Positions 1-15,717 of a stretch of 64,000 bases of DNA are shown here, in pieces. The notes below the pieces were generated by a model that made no database searches, was not told where the DNA came from, and saw nothing but the letters and a program-made list of their open reading frames with translations. The stretch covers positions 297,001 through 361,000 of the forward strand of contig CAWZYM010000308.1 in NCBI GenBank assembly GCA_963966185.1. Reading direction: 5' to 3'. Each line of letters opens with the position of its first letter. Position 1 is the stretch's first letter. The translations under genes and the position numbers were made by a program. The DNA comes from Rhabditoides inermis. Lineage: Eukaryota; Nematoda; Chromadorea; Rhabditida; Rhabditidae.

Positions 1-40
1 CTCATATGAGACTCCAATGAATCTCAAATGAGACTCACAT

Positions 41-102
41 GAATCTCATATGAGACTCACAGGAATCTCATATGAGATTCCTGTGAGTCTCATATGAGAT
101 TC
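41..102. repeat. 62-bp perfect palindrome (micro-inversion 1)
   Basis: A short RC piece (ATTCCTGTGAG type) sits inside the F array. The two sides match perfectly for 31 bp around a centre at 71/72. The piece returns to F orientation through the rare junction TGTGAATCTC at about 104-113. Confidence 0.9.
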
Positions 103-1949
103 CTGTGAATCTCATATGAGACTCACATGAATCTCATATGAGACTCCAATGAATCTCATATGAGACTCACAGGAATCTCATATGAGACTCACAGGAATCT
201 CATATGAGACTCACAGGAATCTCATATGAGACTCACAGGAATCTCATATGAGACTCACATGAATCTCATATGAGACTCACATGAATCTCATATGAGACTC
301 ACAGGAATCTCATATGAAACTCCAATGAATCTCATATGAGACTCACAAGAATCTCATATGAGACTCACATGAATCTCATATGAGACTCACATGAATCTCA
401 TATGAGACTCACATGAATCTCATATGAGACTCCAATGATTCTCATTTGAGACTCACATGAATCTCATATGAGACTCTCATAAATCTCAAATGAGACTCAC
501 AAGAATCTCATATGAGACTCATATGAATCTCATATGAGACTCCAATGAATCTCATATGAGACTCACATGAATCTCATATGAGACTCACATGAATCTCATA
601 TGAGACTCACATGAATCTCATATGAGACTCACATGAATCTCATATGAGACTCACATGAATCTCATATGAGACTCACATGAATCTCATATGAGACTCACAT
701 GAATCTCATATGAGACTCACATGAATCTCATATGAGACTCACATGAATCTCATATGAGACTCACAGGAATCTCATATGAGACTCACAGGAATCTCATATG
801 AGACTCACAGGAATCTCATATGAGACTCACAGGAATCTCATATAAGACTCACATGAATCTCATATGAGACTCCAATGATTCTCATATGAGACTCACAGGA
901 ATCTCATATGAGACTCACATGAATCTCATATATGAGACTCACATGAATCTCATATATGAGACTCACATGAATCTCATATGAGACTCACATGAATCTCATA
1001 TATGAGACTCACATGAATCTCATATGAGACTCCAATGAATCTCATATGAGACTCACATGAATCTCATATGAGACTCCAATGAATCTCATATGAGACTCAC
1101 ATGAATCTCATATGAGACTCACATGAATCTCATATGAGACTCACGTGAATCTCATATGAGACTCACATGAATCTCATATGAGACTCCAATGAATCTCATA
1201 TGAGACTCACAGAAATCTCATATGAGACTCACATGAATCTCATATGAGACTCACAGGAATCTCATATGAGACTCACATGAATCTCATATGAGACTCACAT
1301 GAATCTCATATGAGACTCACAGGAATCTCATATGAGACTCTCATAAATCTCAAATGAGACTCACATGAATCTCATATGAGACTCCAATGAATCTCATATG
1401 AGACTCACAGGAATCTCATATGAGACTCATATGAATCTCATATGAGACTCCAATGAATCTCATATGAGACTCACAGGAATCTCATATGAGACTCACATGA
1501 ATCTCATATGAGACTCACATGAATCTCATATGAGACTCCAATGAATCTCATATGAGACTCACATGAATCTCATATGAGACTCCAATGAATCTCATATGAG
1601 ACTCACATGAATCTCATATGAGACTCACATGAATCTCATATGAGACTCACAGGAATCTCATATGAGACTCATATGAATCTCATATGCGACTCCAATGAAT
1701 CTCATATGAGACTCACAGGAATCTCATATGAGACTCACATGAATCTCATATGAGACTCACATGAATCTCATATGAGACTCCAATGAATCTCATATGAGAC
1801 TCACATGAATCTCATATGAGACTCACATGAATCTCATATGAGACTCACATGAATCTCATATGAGACTCACATGAATCTCATATGAGACTCACAGGAATCT
1901 CATATGAAACTCCGATGAATCTCATATGAGACTCACAAGAATCTCATAT

Positions 1950-4900
1950 GAGACTCACATGAATCTCATATGAGACTCACAGGAATCTCATATGAGACTC
2001 TCATAAATCTCAAATGAGACTCACAGGAATCTCATATGAGACTCTCATAAATCTCAAATGAGACTCACATGAATCTCATATGAGACTCCAATGAATCTCA
2101 TATGAGACTCACAGGAATCTCATATGAAACTCCAATGAATCTCATATGAGACTCACAAGAATCTCATATGAGACTCACATGAATCTCATATGAGACTCTC
2201 ATAAATCTCAAATGAATCTCATATGAGACTCCAATGAATCTCATATGAGACTCACAGGAATCTCATATGAGACTCCAATGAATCTCAAATGAGACTCACA
2301 TGAATCTCATATAAGACTCCAATGAATCTCATATGAGACTCACATGAATCTCATATGAGACTCACATGAATCTCATATGAGACTCACAGGAATCTCATAT
2401 GAGACTCCAATGAATCTCATATGAGACTCACATGAATCTCATATGAGACTCACATGAATCTCATATGAGACTCACATGAATCTCATATGAGACTCACAGG
2501 AATCTCTTATGAGACTCACATGAATCTCATATGAGACTCACAGGAATCTCTTATGAGACTCACAGGAATCTTATATGAGACTCCAATGAATCTCATATGA
2601 GACTCACATGAATCTCATATAAGACTCCAATGAATCTCATATGAGACTCACATGAATCTCATATGAGACTCACATGAATCTCATATGAGACTCACATGAA
2701 TCTCATATGAGACTCACATGAATCTCATATGAGACTCCAATGAATCTCATATGAGACTCACAGGAATCTCATATGAAACTCCAATGAATCTCATATGAGA
2801 CTCACAGGAATCTCATATGAGACTCTCATAAATCTCAAATGAGACTCACATGAATCTCATATGAGACTCCAATGAATCTCATATGAGACTCACAGGAATC
2901 TCATATGAAACTCCAATGAATCTCATATGAGACTCACAAGAATCTCATATGAGACTCACATGAATCTCATATGAGACTCACATGAATCTCATATGAGACT
3001 CACATGAATCTCATATGAGACTCACATGAATCTCATATGAGACTCACATGAATCTCATATGAGACTCACAGGAATCTCTTATGAGACTCACATGATTCTC
3101 ATATGAGACTCACAGGAATCTCATATGAGACTCACAGGAATCTCATATGAGACTCACAGGAATCTCATATGAGACTCACAGGAATCTCATATAAGACTCA
3201 CATGAATCTCATATGAGACTCCAATGAATCTCATATGAGACTCACATGAATCTCATATGAGACTCATATGAATCTCATATGAGACTCCAATGAATCTCAT
3301 ATGAGACTCACAGGAATCTCATATGAGACTCACATGAATCTCATATGAGGCTCACATGAATCTCATATGAGACTCACAGGAATCTCATATGAGACTCTCA
3401 TAAATTTCAAATGAATCTCATATGAGACTCCAATGAATCTCATATGAGACTCACAGGAATCTCATATGAGACTCCAATGAATCTCATATGAGACTCACAG
3501 GAATCTCATATAAGACTCCAATGAATCTCATATGAGACTCACATGAATCTCATATGAGACTCACATGAATCTCATATGAGACTCACAGGAATCTCATATG
3601 AGACTCCAATGAATCTCATATGAGACTCACATGAATCTCATATGAGACTCACATGAATCTCATATGAGACTCACAGGAATCTCATATGAGACTCACATGA
3701 ATCTCATATGAGACTCACAGGAATCTCATATGAGACTCACAGGAATCTCATATGAGACTCACAGGAATCTCATATGAGACTCACAGGAATCTCATATAAG
3801 ACTCACATTAATCTCATATGAGACTCCAATGAATCTCATATGAGACTCACAGGAATCTGGAGTCTCATATGAGACTCACATGAATCTCATATGAGACTCC
3901 AATGAATCTCATATGAGACTCACAGGAATCTCATATGAAACTCCAATGAATCTCATATGAGACTCACAGGAATCTCATATGAGACTCTCATAAATCTCAA
4001 ATGAGACTCACATGAATCTCATATGAGACTCCAATGAATCTCATATGAGACTCACAGGAATCTCATATGAAACTTCAATGAATCTCATATGAGACTCACA
4101 AGAATCTCATATGAGACTCACATGAATCTCATATGAGACTCACATGAATCTCATATGAGACTCACAGGAATCTCATATGAGACTCTCATAAATCTCAAAT
4201 GAGACTCACAGGAATCTCATATGAGACTCTCATAAATCTCAAATGAGACTCACATGAATCTCATATGAGACTCCAATGAATCTCATATGAGACTCACAGG
4301 AATCTCATATGAAACTCCAATGAATCTCATATGAGACTCACAAGAATCTCATATGAGACTCACATGAATCTCATATGAGACTCTCATAAATCTCAAATGA
4401 ATCTCATATGAGACTCCAATGAATCTCATATGAGACTCACAGGAATCTCATATGAGACTCCAATGAATCTCAAATGAGACTCACATGAATCTCATATAAG
4501 ACTCCAATGAATCTCATATGAGACTCACATGAATCTCATATGAGACTCACATGAATCTCATATGAGACTCACAGGAATCTCATATGAGACTCCAATGAAT
4601 CTCATATGAGACTCACATGAATCTCATATGAGACTCACATGAATCTCATATGAGACTCACATGAATCTCATATGAGACTCACAGGAATCTCTTATGAGAC
4701 TCACATGAATCTCATATGAGACTCACAGGAATCTCTTATGAGACTCACAGGAATCTTATATGAGACTCCAATGAATCTCATATGAGACTCACATGAATCT
4801 CATATAAGACTCCAATGAATCTCATATGAGACTCACATGAATCTCATATGAGACTCACATGAATCTCATATGAGACTCACATGAATCTCATATGAGACTC

Positions 4901-6330
4901 ACATGAATCTCATATGAGACTCCAATGAATCTCATATGAGACTCACAGGAATCTCATATGAAACTCCAATGAATCTCATATGAGACTCACAGGAATCTCA
5001 TATGAGACTCTCATAAATCTCAAATGAGACTCACATGAATCTCATATGAGACTCCAATGAATCTCATATGAGACTCACAGGAATCTCATATGAAACTCCA
5101 ATGAATCTCATATGAGACTCACAAGAATCTCATATGAGACTCACATGAATCTCATATGAGACTCACATGAATCTCATATGAGACTCACATGAATCTCATA
5201 TGAGACTCACATGAATCTCATATGAGACTCACATGAATCTCATATGAGACTCACAGGAATCTCTTATGAGACTCACATGATTCTCATATGAGACTCACAG
5301 GAATCTCATATGAGACTCACAGGAATCTCATATGAGACTCACAGGAATCTCATATGAGACTCACAGGAATCTCATATAAGACTCACATGAATCTCATATG
5401 AGACTCCAATGAATCTCATATGAGACTCACATGAATCTCATATGAGACTCATATGAATCTCATATGAGACTCCAATGAATCTCATATGAGACTCACAGGA
5501 ATCTCATATGAGACTCACATGAATCTCATATGAGGCTCACATGAATCTCATATGAGACTCACAGGAATCTCATATGAGACTCTCATAAATTTCAAATGAA
5601 TCTCATATGAGACTCCAATGAATCTCATATGAGACTCACAGGAATCTCATATGAGACTCCAATGAATCTCATATGAGACTCACAGGAATCTCATATAAGA
5701 CTCCAATGAATCTCATATGAGACTCACATGAATCTCATATGAGACTCACATGAATCTCATATGAGACTCACAGGAATCTCATATGAGACTCCAATGAATC
5801 TCATATGAGACTCACATGAATCTCATATGAGACTCACATGAATCTCATATGAGACTCACAGGAATCTCATATGAGACTCACATGAATCTCATATGAGACT
5901 CACAGGAATCTCATATGAGACTCACAGGAATCTCATATGAGACTCACAGGAATCTCATATGAGACTCACAGGAATCTCATATAAGACTCACATTAATCTC
6001 ATATGAGACTCCAATGAATCTCATATGAGACTCACAGGAATCTGGAGTCTCATATGAGACTCACATGAATCTCATATGAGACTCCAATGAATCTCATATG
6101 AGACTCACAGGAATCTCATATGAAACTCCAATGAATCTCATATGAGACTCACAGGAATCTCATATGAGACTCTCATAAATCTCAAATGAGACTCACATGA
6201 ATCTCATATGAGACTCCAATGAATCTCATATGAGACTCACAGGAATCTCATATGAAACTCGAATGAATCTCATATGAGACTCACAAGAATCTCATATGAG
6301 ACTCACATGAATCTCATATGAGACTCACAT
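1950..6330 (+). repeat. 2185-bp tandem duplication
   Basis: Four rare features recur at exactly 2185 bp: the CTCTCATAAAT pair (1998/4183), CTCTCATAAATCTCAAATGAATC (2196/4381; positions given for the key part), the AATCTTATATGAG unit (2571/4756) and AATCTGGAGTCTC (3857/6042). The ends of the copies are approximate. The copies have begun to diverge: one monomer reads AAACTTCAATG at 4070 and AAACTCGAATG at 6255. Confidence 0.85.
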
Positions 6331-8080
6331 GAATCTCATATGAGACTCACATGAATCTCATATGAGACTCACATGAATCTCATATGAGACTCACAGGAAT
6401 CTCATATGAGACTCATATGAATCTCATATGAGACTCCAATGAATCTCATATGAGACTCACAGGAATCTCATATGAGACTCACATGAATCTCATATGAGAC
6501 TCACATGAATCTCATATGAGACTCCAATGAATCTCATATGAGACTCACATGAATCTCATATGAGACTCCAATGAATCTCATATGAGACTCACATGAATCT
6601 CATATGAGACTCACATGAATCTCATATGAGACTCACAGGAATCTCATATGAAACTCCGATGAATCTCATATGAGACTCACAAGAATCTCATATGAGACTC
6701 ACATGAATCTCATATGAGACTCACAGGAATCTCATATGAGACTCTCATAAATCTCAAATGAGACTCACATGAATCTCATATGAGACTCCAATGAATCTCA
6801 TATGAGACTCACAGGAATCTCATATGAAACTCCAATGAATCTCATATGAGACTCACAAGAATCTCATATGAGACTCACATGAATCTCATATGAGACTCTC
6901 ATAAATCTCAAATGAATCTCATATGAGACTCACAGGAATCTCATATGAGACTCCAATGAAACTCATATGAGACTCACATGAATCTCATATAAGACTCCAA
7001 TGAATCTCATATGAGACTCACATGAATCTCATATGAGACTCACATGAATCTCATATGAGACTCACATGAATCTCATATGAGACTCACAGGAATCTCATAT
7101 GAGACTCCAATGAATCTCATATGAGACTCACATGAATCTCATATGAGACTCACATGAATCTCATATGAGACTCACAGGAATCTCTTATGAGACTCACATG
7201 AATCTCATATGAGACTCACAGGAATCTCTTATGAGACTCACAGGAATCTCATATGAGACTCCAATGAATCTCATATGAGACTCACATGAATCTCATATAA
7301 GACTCCAATGAATCTCATATGAGACTCACATGAATCTCATATGAGACTCACATGAATCTCATATGAGACTCACAGGAATCTCATATGAGACTCCAATGAA
7401 TCTCATATGAGACTCACATGAATCTCATATGAGACTCACATGAATCTCATATGAGACTCACATGAATCTCATATGAGACTCACAGGAATCTCATATGAGA
7501 CTCACAGGAATCTCATATGAGACTCACAGGAATCTCATATGAGACTCACAGGAATCTCATATAAGACTCACAATAATCTCATATGAGACTCCAATGAATC
7601 TCATATGAGACTCACAGGAATCTGGAGTCTCATATGAGACTCACATGAATCTCATATGAGACTCCAATGAATCTCATATGAGACTCACAGGAATCTCATA
7701 TGAAACTCCAATGAATCTCATATGAGACTCACAGGCATCTCATATGAGACTCTCATAAATCTCAAATGAGACTCACATGAATCTCATATGAGACTCCAAT
7801 GAATCTCATATGAGACTCACAGGAATCTCATATGAAACTCCAATGAATCTCATATGAGACTCACAAGAATCTCATATGAGACTCACATGAATCTCATATG
7901 AGACTCACATGAATCTCATATGAGACTCACATGAATCTCATATGAGACTCACATGAATCTCATATGAGACTCACATGAATCTCATATGAGACTCACAGGA
8001 ATCTCTTATGAGACTCACATGAATCTCATATGAGACTCACAGGAATCTCATATGAGACTCACAGGAATCTCATATGAGAC

Positions 8081-8100
8081 TCACAGGAAAAAAAAATCTC
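8081..8100 (+). other. A9 homopolymer interrupting the array
   Basis: Nine consecutive A (8088-8096) stand where a normal monomer has two. Aligned with the paralogous stretch 32447 bp downstream, the copy here has seven extra A and lacks five monomers (the offset changes from 32447 to 32550, that is 5 x 22 minus 7). It is either a non-templated insertion at a deletion breakpoint or a sequencing or assembly error. Confidence 0.85.
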
Positions 8101-11100
8101 ATATGAGACTCCAATGAATCTCATATGAGACTCACAGGAATCTCATATGAGACTCCAATGAATCTCATATGAGACTCACAGGAATCTCATATGAGACTCA
8201 CAGGAATCTCATATGAGACTCACAGGAATCTCATATGAGACTCACATGAATCTCATATGAGACTCACATGAATCTCATATGAGACTCACATGAATCTCAT
8301 ATGAGACTCCAATGAATCTCATATGAGACTCACAGGAATCTCATATGAGACTCACAGGAATCTCATATGAGACTCACAGGAATCTCATATGAGACTCACA
8401 GGAATCTCATATGAGACTCACAGGAATCTCATATGAGACTCACAGGAATCTCATATAAGACTCACAGGAATCTCATATAAGACTCACAGGAATCTCATAT
8501 AAGACTCACAGGAATCTCATATGAGACTCCAATGAATCTCATATGAGACTCACAGGAATCTCATATGAGACTCACAGGAATCTCATATGAGACTCACATG
8601 AATCTCATATGAGACTCACATGAATCTCATATGAGACTCCAATGAATCTCATATGAGACTCACATGAATCTCATATGAGACTCACATGAATCTCATATGA
8701 GACTCACATGAATCTCATATGAGACTCACATGAATCTCATATGAAACTCACATGAATCTCATATGAGACTCACATGAATCTCATATGAGACTCACATGAA
8801 TCTCATATGAGACTCACAGGAATCTCATATGAGACTCACAGGAATCTCATATGAGACTCACAGGAATCTCATATAAGACTCACAGGAATCTCATATGAGA
8901 CTCACATGAATCTCATATGAGACTCACATGAATCTCATATGAGACTCACATGAATCTCATATGAGACTCACATGAATCTCATATGAGACTCACAGGAATC
9001 TCATATAAGACTCCAATGAATCTCATATGAGACTCACATGAATCTCATATGAGACTCCAATGAATCTCATATGAGACTCACATGAATCTCATATGAGACT
9101 CACATGAATCTCATATGAGACTCACATGAATCTCATATGAGACTCACATGAATCTCATATGAAACTCCAATGAATCTCATATGAGACTCCAATGAATCTC
9201 ATATGAGACTCCAATGAATCTCATATGAGACTCACAGGAATCTCATATGAGACTCACAGGAATTTCATATGAGACTCACAGGAATCTCATATGAGACTCA
9301 CAGGAATCTCATATGAGACTCACAGGAATCTCATATAAGACTCACAGGAATCTCATATAAGAATCACAAGAATCTCATATGAGACTCCAATGAATCTCAT
9401 ATGAGACTCACAGGAATCTCATATGAGACTCACATGAATCTCATATGAGACTCACAGGAATCTCATATGAGACTCCAATCCCGACTCACATGAATCTCAT
9501 ATGAGACTCACATGAATCTCATATGAAACTCCAATGAATCTCATATGAGACTCACATGAATCTCATATGAGACTCCAATGAATCTCATATGAGACTCACA
9601 GGAATCTCATATGAGACTCACAGGAATCTCATATGAAACTCCAATGAATCTCATATGAGACTCACAAGAATCTCATATGAGACTCACATGAATCTCATAT
9701 GAGACTCACATGAATCTCATATGAGACTCACATGAATCTCATATGAGACTCCAATGATTCTCATTTGAGACTCACATGAATCTCATATGAGACTCTCATA
9801 AATCTCAAATGAGACTCACATGAATCTCATATGAGACTCCAATGAATCTCATATGAGACTCCAATGAATCTCATATGAAACTCCAATGAATCTCATATGA
9901 GACTCACAAGAATCTCATATGAGACTCCAATGAATCTCATATGAGACTCACAGGAATCTCATATGAGACTCACAGGAATCTCATATGAGACTCACATGAA
10001 TCTCATATGAGACTCCAATGAATCTCATATGAGACTCACAGGAATCTCATATGAGACTCACAGGAATCTCATATGAGACTCCAATGAATCTCATATGAGA
10101 CTCCAATGAATCTCATATGAGATTCACATGAATCTCATATGAGACTCACAGGAATCTCATATGAGACTCCAATGAATCTCATATGAGACTCACATGAATC
10201 TCATATGAGACTCACAGGAATCTCATATGAGACTCCAATGAATCTCATATGAGACTCACAGGAATCTCATATGAGACTCACAGGAATCTCATATGAGACT
10301 CCAATGAATCTCATATGAGACTCACATGAATCTCATATGAGACTCCAATGAATCTCATATGAGACTCACATGAATCTCATATGAGACTCACAGGAATCTC
10401 ATATGAGACTCCAATGATTCTCATATGAGACTCACATGAATCTCATATGAGACTCACATGAATCTCATATGAGACTCCAATGAATCTCATATGAGACTCC
10501 AATGAATCTCATATGAGACTCACAGGAATCTCATATGAGACTCACAGGAATCTCATATGAGACTCACAGGAATCTCATATGAGACTCACAGGAATCTCAT
10601 ATAAGACTCACATGAATCTCATATGAGACTCCAATGAATCTCATATGAGACTCACAGGAATCTCATATGAGACTCATATGAATCTCATATGAGACTCCAA
10701 TGAATCTCATATGAGACTCACAGAAATCTCATATGAGACTCACAGGAATCTCATATGAGACTCACATGAATCTCATATGAGACTCACAGAAATCTCATAT
10801 GAGACTCACAGGAATCTCATATGAGACTCACATGAATCTCATATGAGACTCACATGAATCTCATATGAGACTCACAGGAATCTCATATGAAACTCCAATG
10901 AATCTCATATGAGACTCACAAGAATCTCATATGAGACTCACATGAATCTCATATGAGACTCACATGAATCTCATATGAGACTCACATGAATCTCATATGA
11001 GACTCCAATGATTCTCATTTGAGACTCACATGAATCTCATATGAGACTCTCATAAATCTCAAATGAGACTCACATGAATCTCATATGAGACTCCAATGAA

Positions 11101-12747
11101 TCTCATATGAGACTCACAGGAATCTCATATGAAACTCCAATGAATCTCATATGAGACTCACAAGAATCTCATATGAGACTCCAATGAATATCATATGAGA
11201 CTCACAGGAATCTCATATGAGACTCACAGGAATCTCATATGAGACTCACATGAATCTCATATGAGACTCCAATGAATCTCATATGAGACTCACATGAATC
11301 TCATATGAGACTCACAGGAATCTCATATGAGACTCCAATGATTCTCATATGAGACTCACATTAATCTCATATGAGACTCACATGAATCTCATATGAGACT
11401 CCAATGAATCTCATATGAGACTCACAGGAATCTCATATGAGACTCACAGGAATCTCATATGAGACTCACAGGAATCTCATATGATTCTCACAGGAATCTC
11501 ATATAAGACTCACATGAATCTCATATGAGACTCCAATGAATCTCATATGAGACTCACAGGAATCTCATATGAGACTCATATGAATCTCATATGAGACTCC
11601 AATGAATCTCATATGAGACTCACAGAAATCTCATATGAGACTCACAGGAATCTCATATGAGACTCACATGAATCTCATATGAGACTCACAGAAATCTCAT
11701 ATGAGACTCACAGGAATCTCATATGAGACTCACAGGAATCTCATATGAGACTCACATGAATCTCATATGAGACTCACAGGAATCTCATATGAGACTCACA
11801 GGAATCTCATATGAGACTCACATGAATCTCATATGAGACTCACATGAATCTCATATGAGACTCACAGGAATCTCATATGAAACTCCAGTGAATCTCATAT
11901 GAGACTCACAAGAATCTCATATGAGACTCACATGAATCTCATATGAGACTCACATGAATCTCATATGAGACTCACATGAATCTCATATGAGACTCCAATG
12001 ATTCTCATTTGAGACTCACATGAATCTCATATGAGACTCTCATAAATCTCAAATGAGACTCACATGAATCTCATATGAGACTCCAATGAATCTCATATGA
12101 GACTCACAGGAATCTCATATGAAACTCCAATGAATCTCATATGAGACTCACAAGAATCTCATATGAGACTCCAATGAATCTCATATGAGACTCACAGGAA
12201 TCTCATATGAGACTCACAGGAATCTCATATGAGACTCACATGAATCTCATATGAGACTCACATGAATCTCATATGAGACTCACAGGAATCTCATATGAGA
12301 CTCTAATGAATCTCATATGAGACTCACAGGAATCTCATATGAGACTCACAGGAATCTCATATGAGACTCCAATGAATCTCATATGAGACTCACATGAATC
12401 TCATATGAGACTCCAATGAATCTCATATGAGACTCACATGAATCTCATATGAGACTCACAGGAATCTCATATGAGACTCCAATGATTCTCATATGAGACT
12501 CACATGAATCTCATATGAGACTCACATGAATCTCATATGAGACTCCAATGAATCTCATATGAGACTCACAGGAATCTCATATGAGACTCACAGGAATCTC
12601 ATATGAGACTCACAGGAATCTCATATGAGACTCACAGGAATCTCATATAAGACTCACATGAATCTCATATGAGACTCCAATGAATCTCATATGAGACTCA
12701 CAGGAATCTCATATGAGACTCCAATGAATCTCAAATGAGACTCACAT

Positions 12748-12809
12748 GAATCTCATATGAGACTCACAGGAATCTCATATGAGATTCCTGTGAGTCTCAT
12801 ATGAGATTC
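12748..12809. repeat. 62-bp perfect palindrome (micro-inversion 2)
   Basis: Same junctions and same flanking monomers as the copy at 41-102, including the preceding CTCAAATGAG unit. This shows common descent by duplication, not an independent inversion. Confidence 0.9.
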
Positions 12810-14060
12810 CTGTGAATCTCATATGAGACTCACATGAATCTCATATGAGACTCCAATGAATCTCATATGAGACTCACAGGAATCTCATATGAGACTCACA
12901 GGAATCTCATATGAGACTCACAGGAATCTCATATGAGACTCACAGGAATCTCATATGAGACTCACATGAATCTCATATGAGACTCACATGAATCTCATAT
13001 GAGACTCACAGGAATCTCATATGAAACTCCAATGAATCTCATATGAGACTCACAAGAATCTCATATGAGACTCACATGAATCTCATATGAGACTCACATG
13101 AATCTCATATGAGACTCACATGAATCTCATATGAGACTCCAATGATTCTCATTTGAGACTCACATGAATCTCATATGAGACTCTCATAAATCTCAAATGA
13201 GACTCACAAGAATCTCATATGAGACTCATATGAATCTCATATGAGACTCCAATGAATCTCATATGAGACTCACATGAATCTCATATGAGACTCACATGAA
13301 TCTCATATGAGACTCACATGAATCTCATATGAGACTCACATGAATCTCATATGAGACTCACATGAATCTCATATGAGACTCACATGAATCTCATATGAGA
13401 CTCACATGAATCTCATATGAGACTCACATGAATCTCATATGAGACTCACATGAATCTCATATGAGACTCACATGAATCTCATATGAGACTCACAGGAATC
13501 TCATATGAGACTCACAGGAATCTCATATGAGACTCACAGGAATCTCATATGAGACTCACAGGAATCTCATATAAGACTCACATGAATCTCATATGAGACT
13601 CCAATGAATCTCATATGAGACTCACAGGAATCTCATATGAGACTCACATGAATCTCATATATGAGACTCACATGAATCTCATATGAGACTCCAATGAATC
13701 TCATATGAGACTCACATGAATCTCATATATGAGACTCTTATGAATCTCATATGAGACTCCAATGAATCTCATATCAGACTCACATGAATCTCATATGAGA
13801 CTCCAATGAATCTCATATGAGACTCACATGAATCTCATATGAGACTCACATGAATCTCATATGAGACTCACATGAATCTCATATGAGACTCACATGAATC
13901 TCATATGAGACTCCAATGAATCTCATATGAGACTCACAGAAATCTCATATGAGACTCACATGAATCTCATATGAGACTCACAGGAATCTCATATGAGACT
14001 CACATGAATCTCATATGAGACTCCAATGAATCTCATATGAGACTCACAGGAATCTCATAT

Positions 14061-14720
14061 GAGACTCTCATAAATCTCAAATGAGACTCACATGAATCTC
14101 ATATGAGACTCCAATGAATCTCATATGAGACTCACAGGAATCTCATATGAGACTCATATTAATCTCATATGAGACTCCAATGAATCTCATATGAGACTCA
14201 CAGGAATCTCATATGAGACTCACATGAATCTCATATGAGACTCACATGAATCTCATATGAGACTCCAATGAATCTCATATGAGACTCACATGAATCTCAT
14301 ATGAGACTCCAATGAATCTCATATGAGACTCACATGAATCTCATATGAGACTCCAATGAATCTCATATGAGACTCACAGGAATCTCATATGAGACTCTCA
14401 TAAATCTCAAATGAGACTCACATGAATCTCATATGAGACTCCAATGAATCTCATATGAGACTCACAGGAATCTCATATGAGACTCATATGAATCTCATAT
14501 GAGACTCCAATGAATCTCATATGAGACTCACAGGAATCTCATATGAGACTCACATGAATCTCATATGAGACTCACATGAATCTCATATGAGACTCCAATG
14601 AATCTCATATGAGACTCACATGAATCTCATATGAGACTCCAATGAATCTCATATGAGACTCACATGAATCTCATATGAGACTCACATGAATCTCATATGA
14701 GACTCACATGAATCTCATAT
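14061..14720 (+). repeat. 330-bp (15-monomer) tandem duplication
   Basis: The string beginning GAGACTCTCATAAAT at 14061 recurs at 14391 with the same following order of spacer types, a unit of exactly 15 monomers. The related stretch at 16991 has one copy only. One monomer differs between the copies (ACTCATATTAAT in the first, ACTCATATGAAT in the second). Confidence 0.8.
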
Positions 14721-15655
14721 GAGACTCCAATGAATCTCATATGAGACTCACAGGAATCTCATATGAGACTCACAGGAATCTCATATGAAACTCCAATGAA
14801 TCTCATATGAGACTCACAAGAATCTCATATGAGACTCACATGAATCTCATATGAGACTCACATGAATCTCATATGAGACTCACATGAATCTCATATGAGA
14901 CTCCAATGATTCTCATTTGAGACTCACATGAATCTCATATGAGACTCTCATAAATCTCAAATGAGACTCACATGAATCTCATATGAGACTCCAATGAATC
15001 TCATATGAGACTCCAATGAATCTCATATGAAACTCCAATGAATCTCATATGAGACTCACAAGAATCTCATATGAGACTCCAATGAATCTCATATGAGACT
15101 CACAGGAATCTCATATGAGACTCACAGGAATCTCATATGAGACTCACATGAATCTCATATGAGACTCCAATGAATCTCATATGAGACTCACAGGAATCTC
15201 ATATGAGACTCACAGGAATCTCATATGAGACTCCAATGAATCTCATATGAGACTCACATGAATCTCATATGAGACTCACAGGAATCTCATATGAGACTCC
15301 AATGAATCTCATATGAGACTCCAATGAATCTCATATGAGACTCACATGAATCTCATATGAGACTCACAGGAATCTCATATGAGACTCCAATGATTCTCAT
15401 ATGAGACTCACATGAATCTCATATGAGACTCACATGAATCTCATATGAGACTCCAATGAATCTCATATGAGACTCACAGGAATCTCATATGAGACTCACA
15501 GGAATCTCATATGAGACTCACAGGAATCTCATATGAGACTCACAGGAATCTCATATAAGACTCACATGAATCTCATATGAGACTCCAATGAATCTCATAT
15601 GAGACTCACAGGAATCTCATATGAGACTCCAATGAATCTCAAATGAGACTCACAT

Positions 15656-15717
15656 GAATCTCATATGAGACTCACAGGAATCTCATATGAGATTCCTGTG
15701 AGTCTCATATGAGATTC
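15656..15717. repeat. 62-bp perfect palindrome (micro-inversion 3)
   Basis: Identical palindrome lying 2908 bp after the previous copy. The same 2908-bp offset holds for the CAATGATTCTCATTTG landmark (13139 and 16047), so a whole segment was duplicated. Confidence 0.9.
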
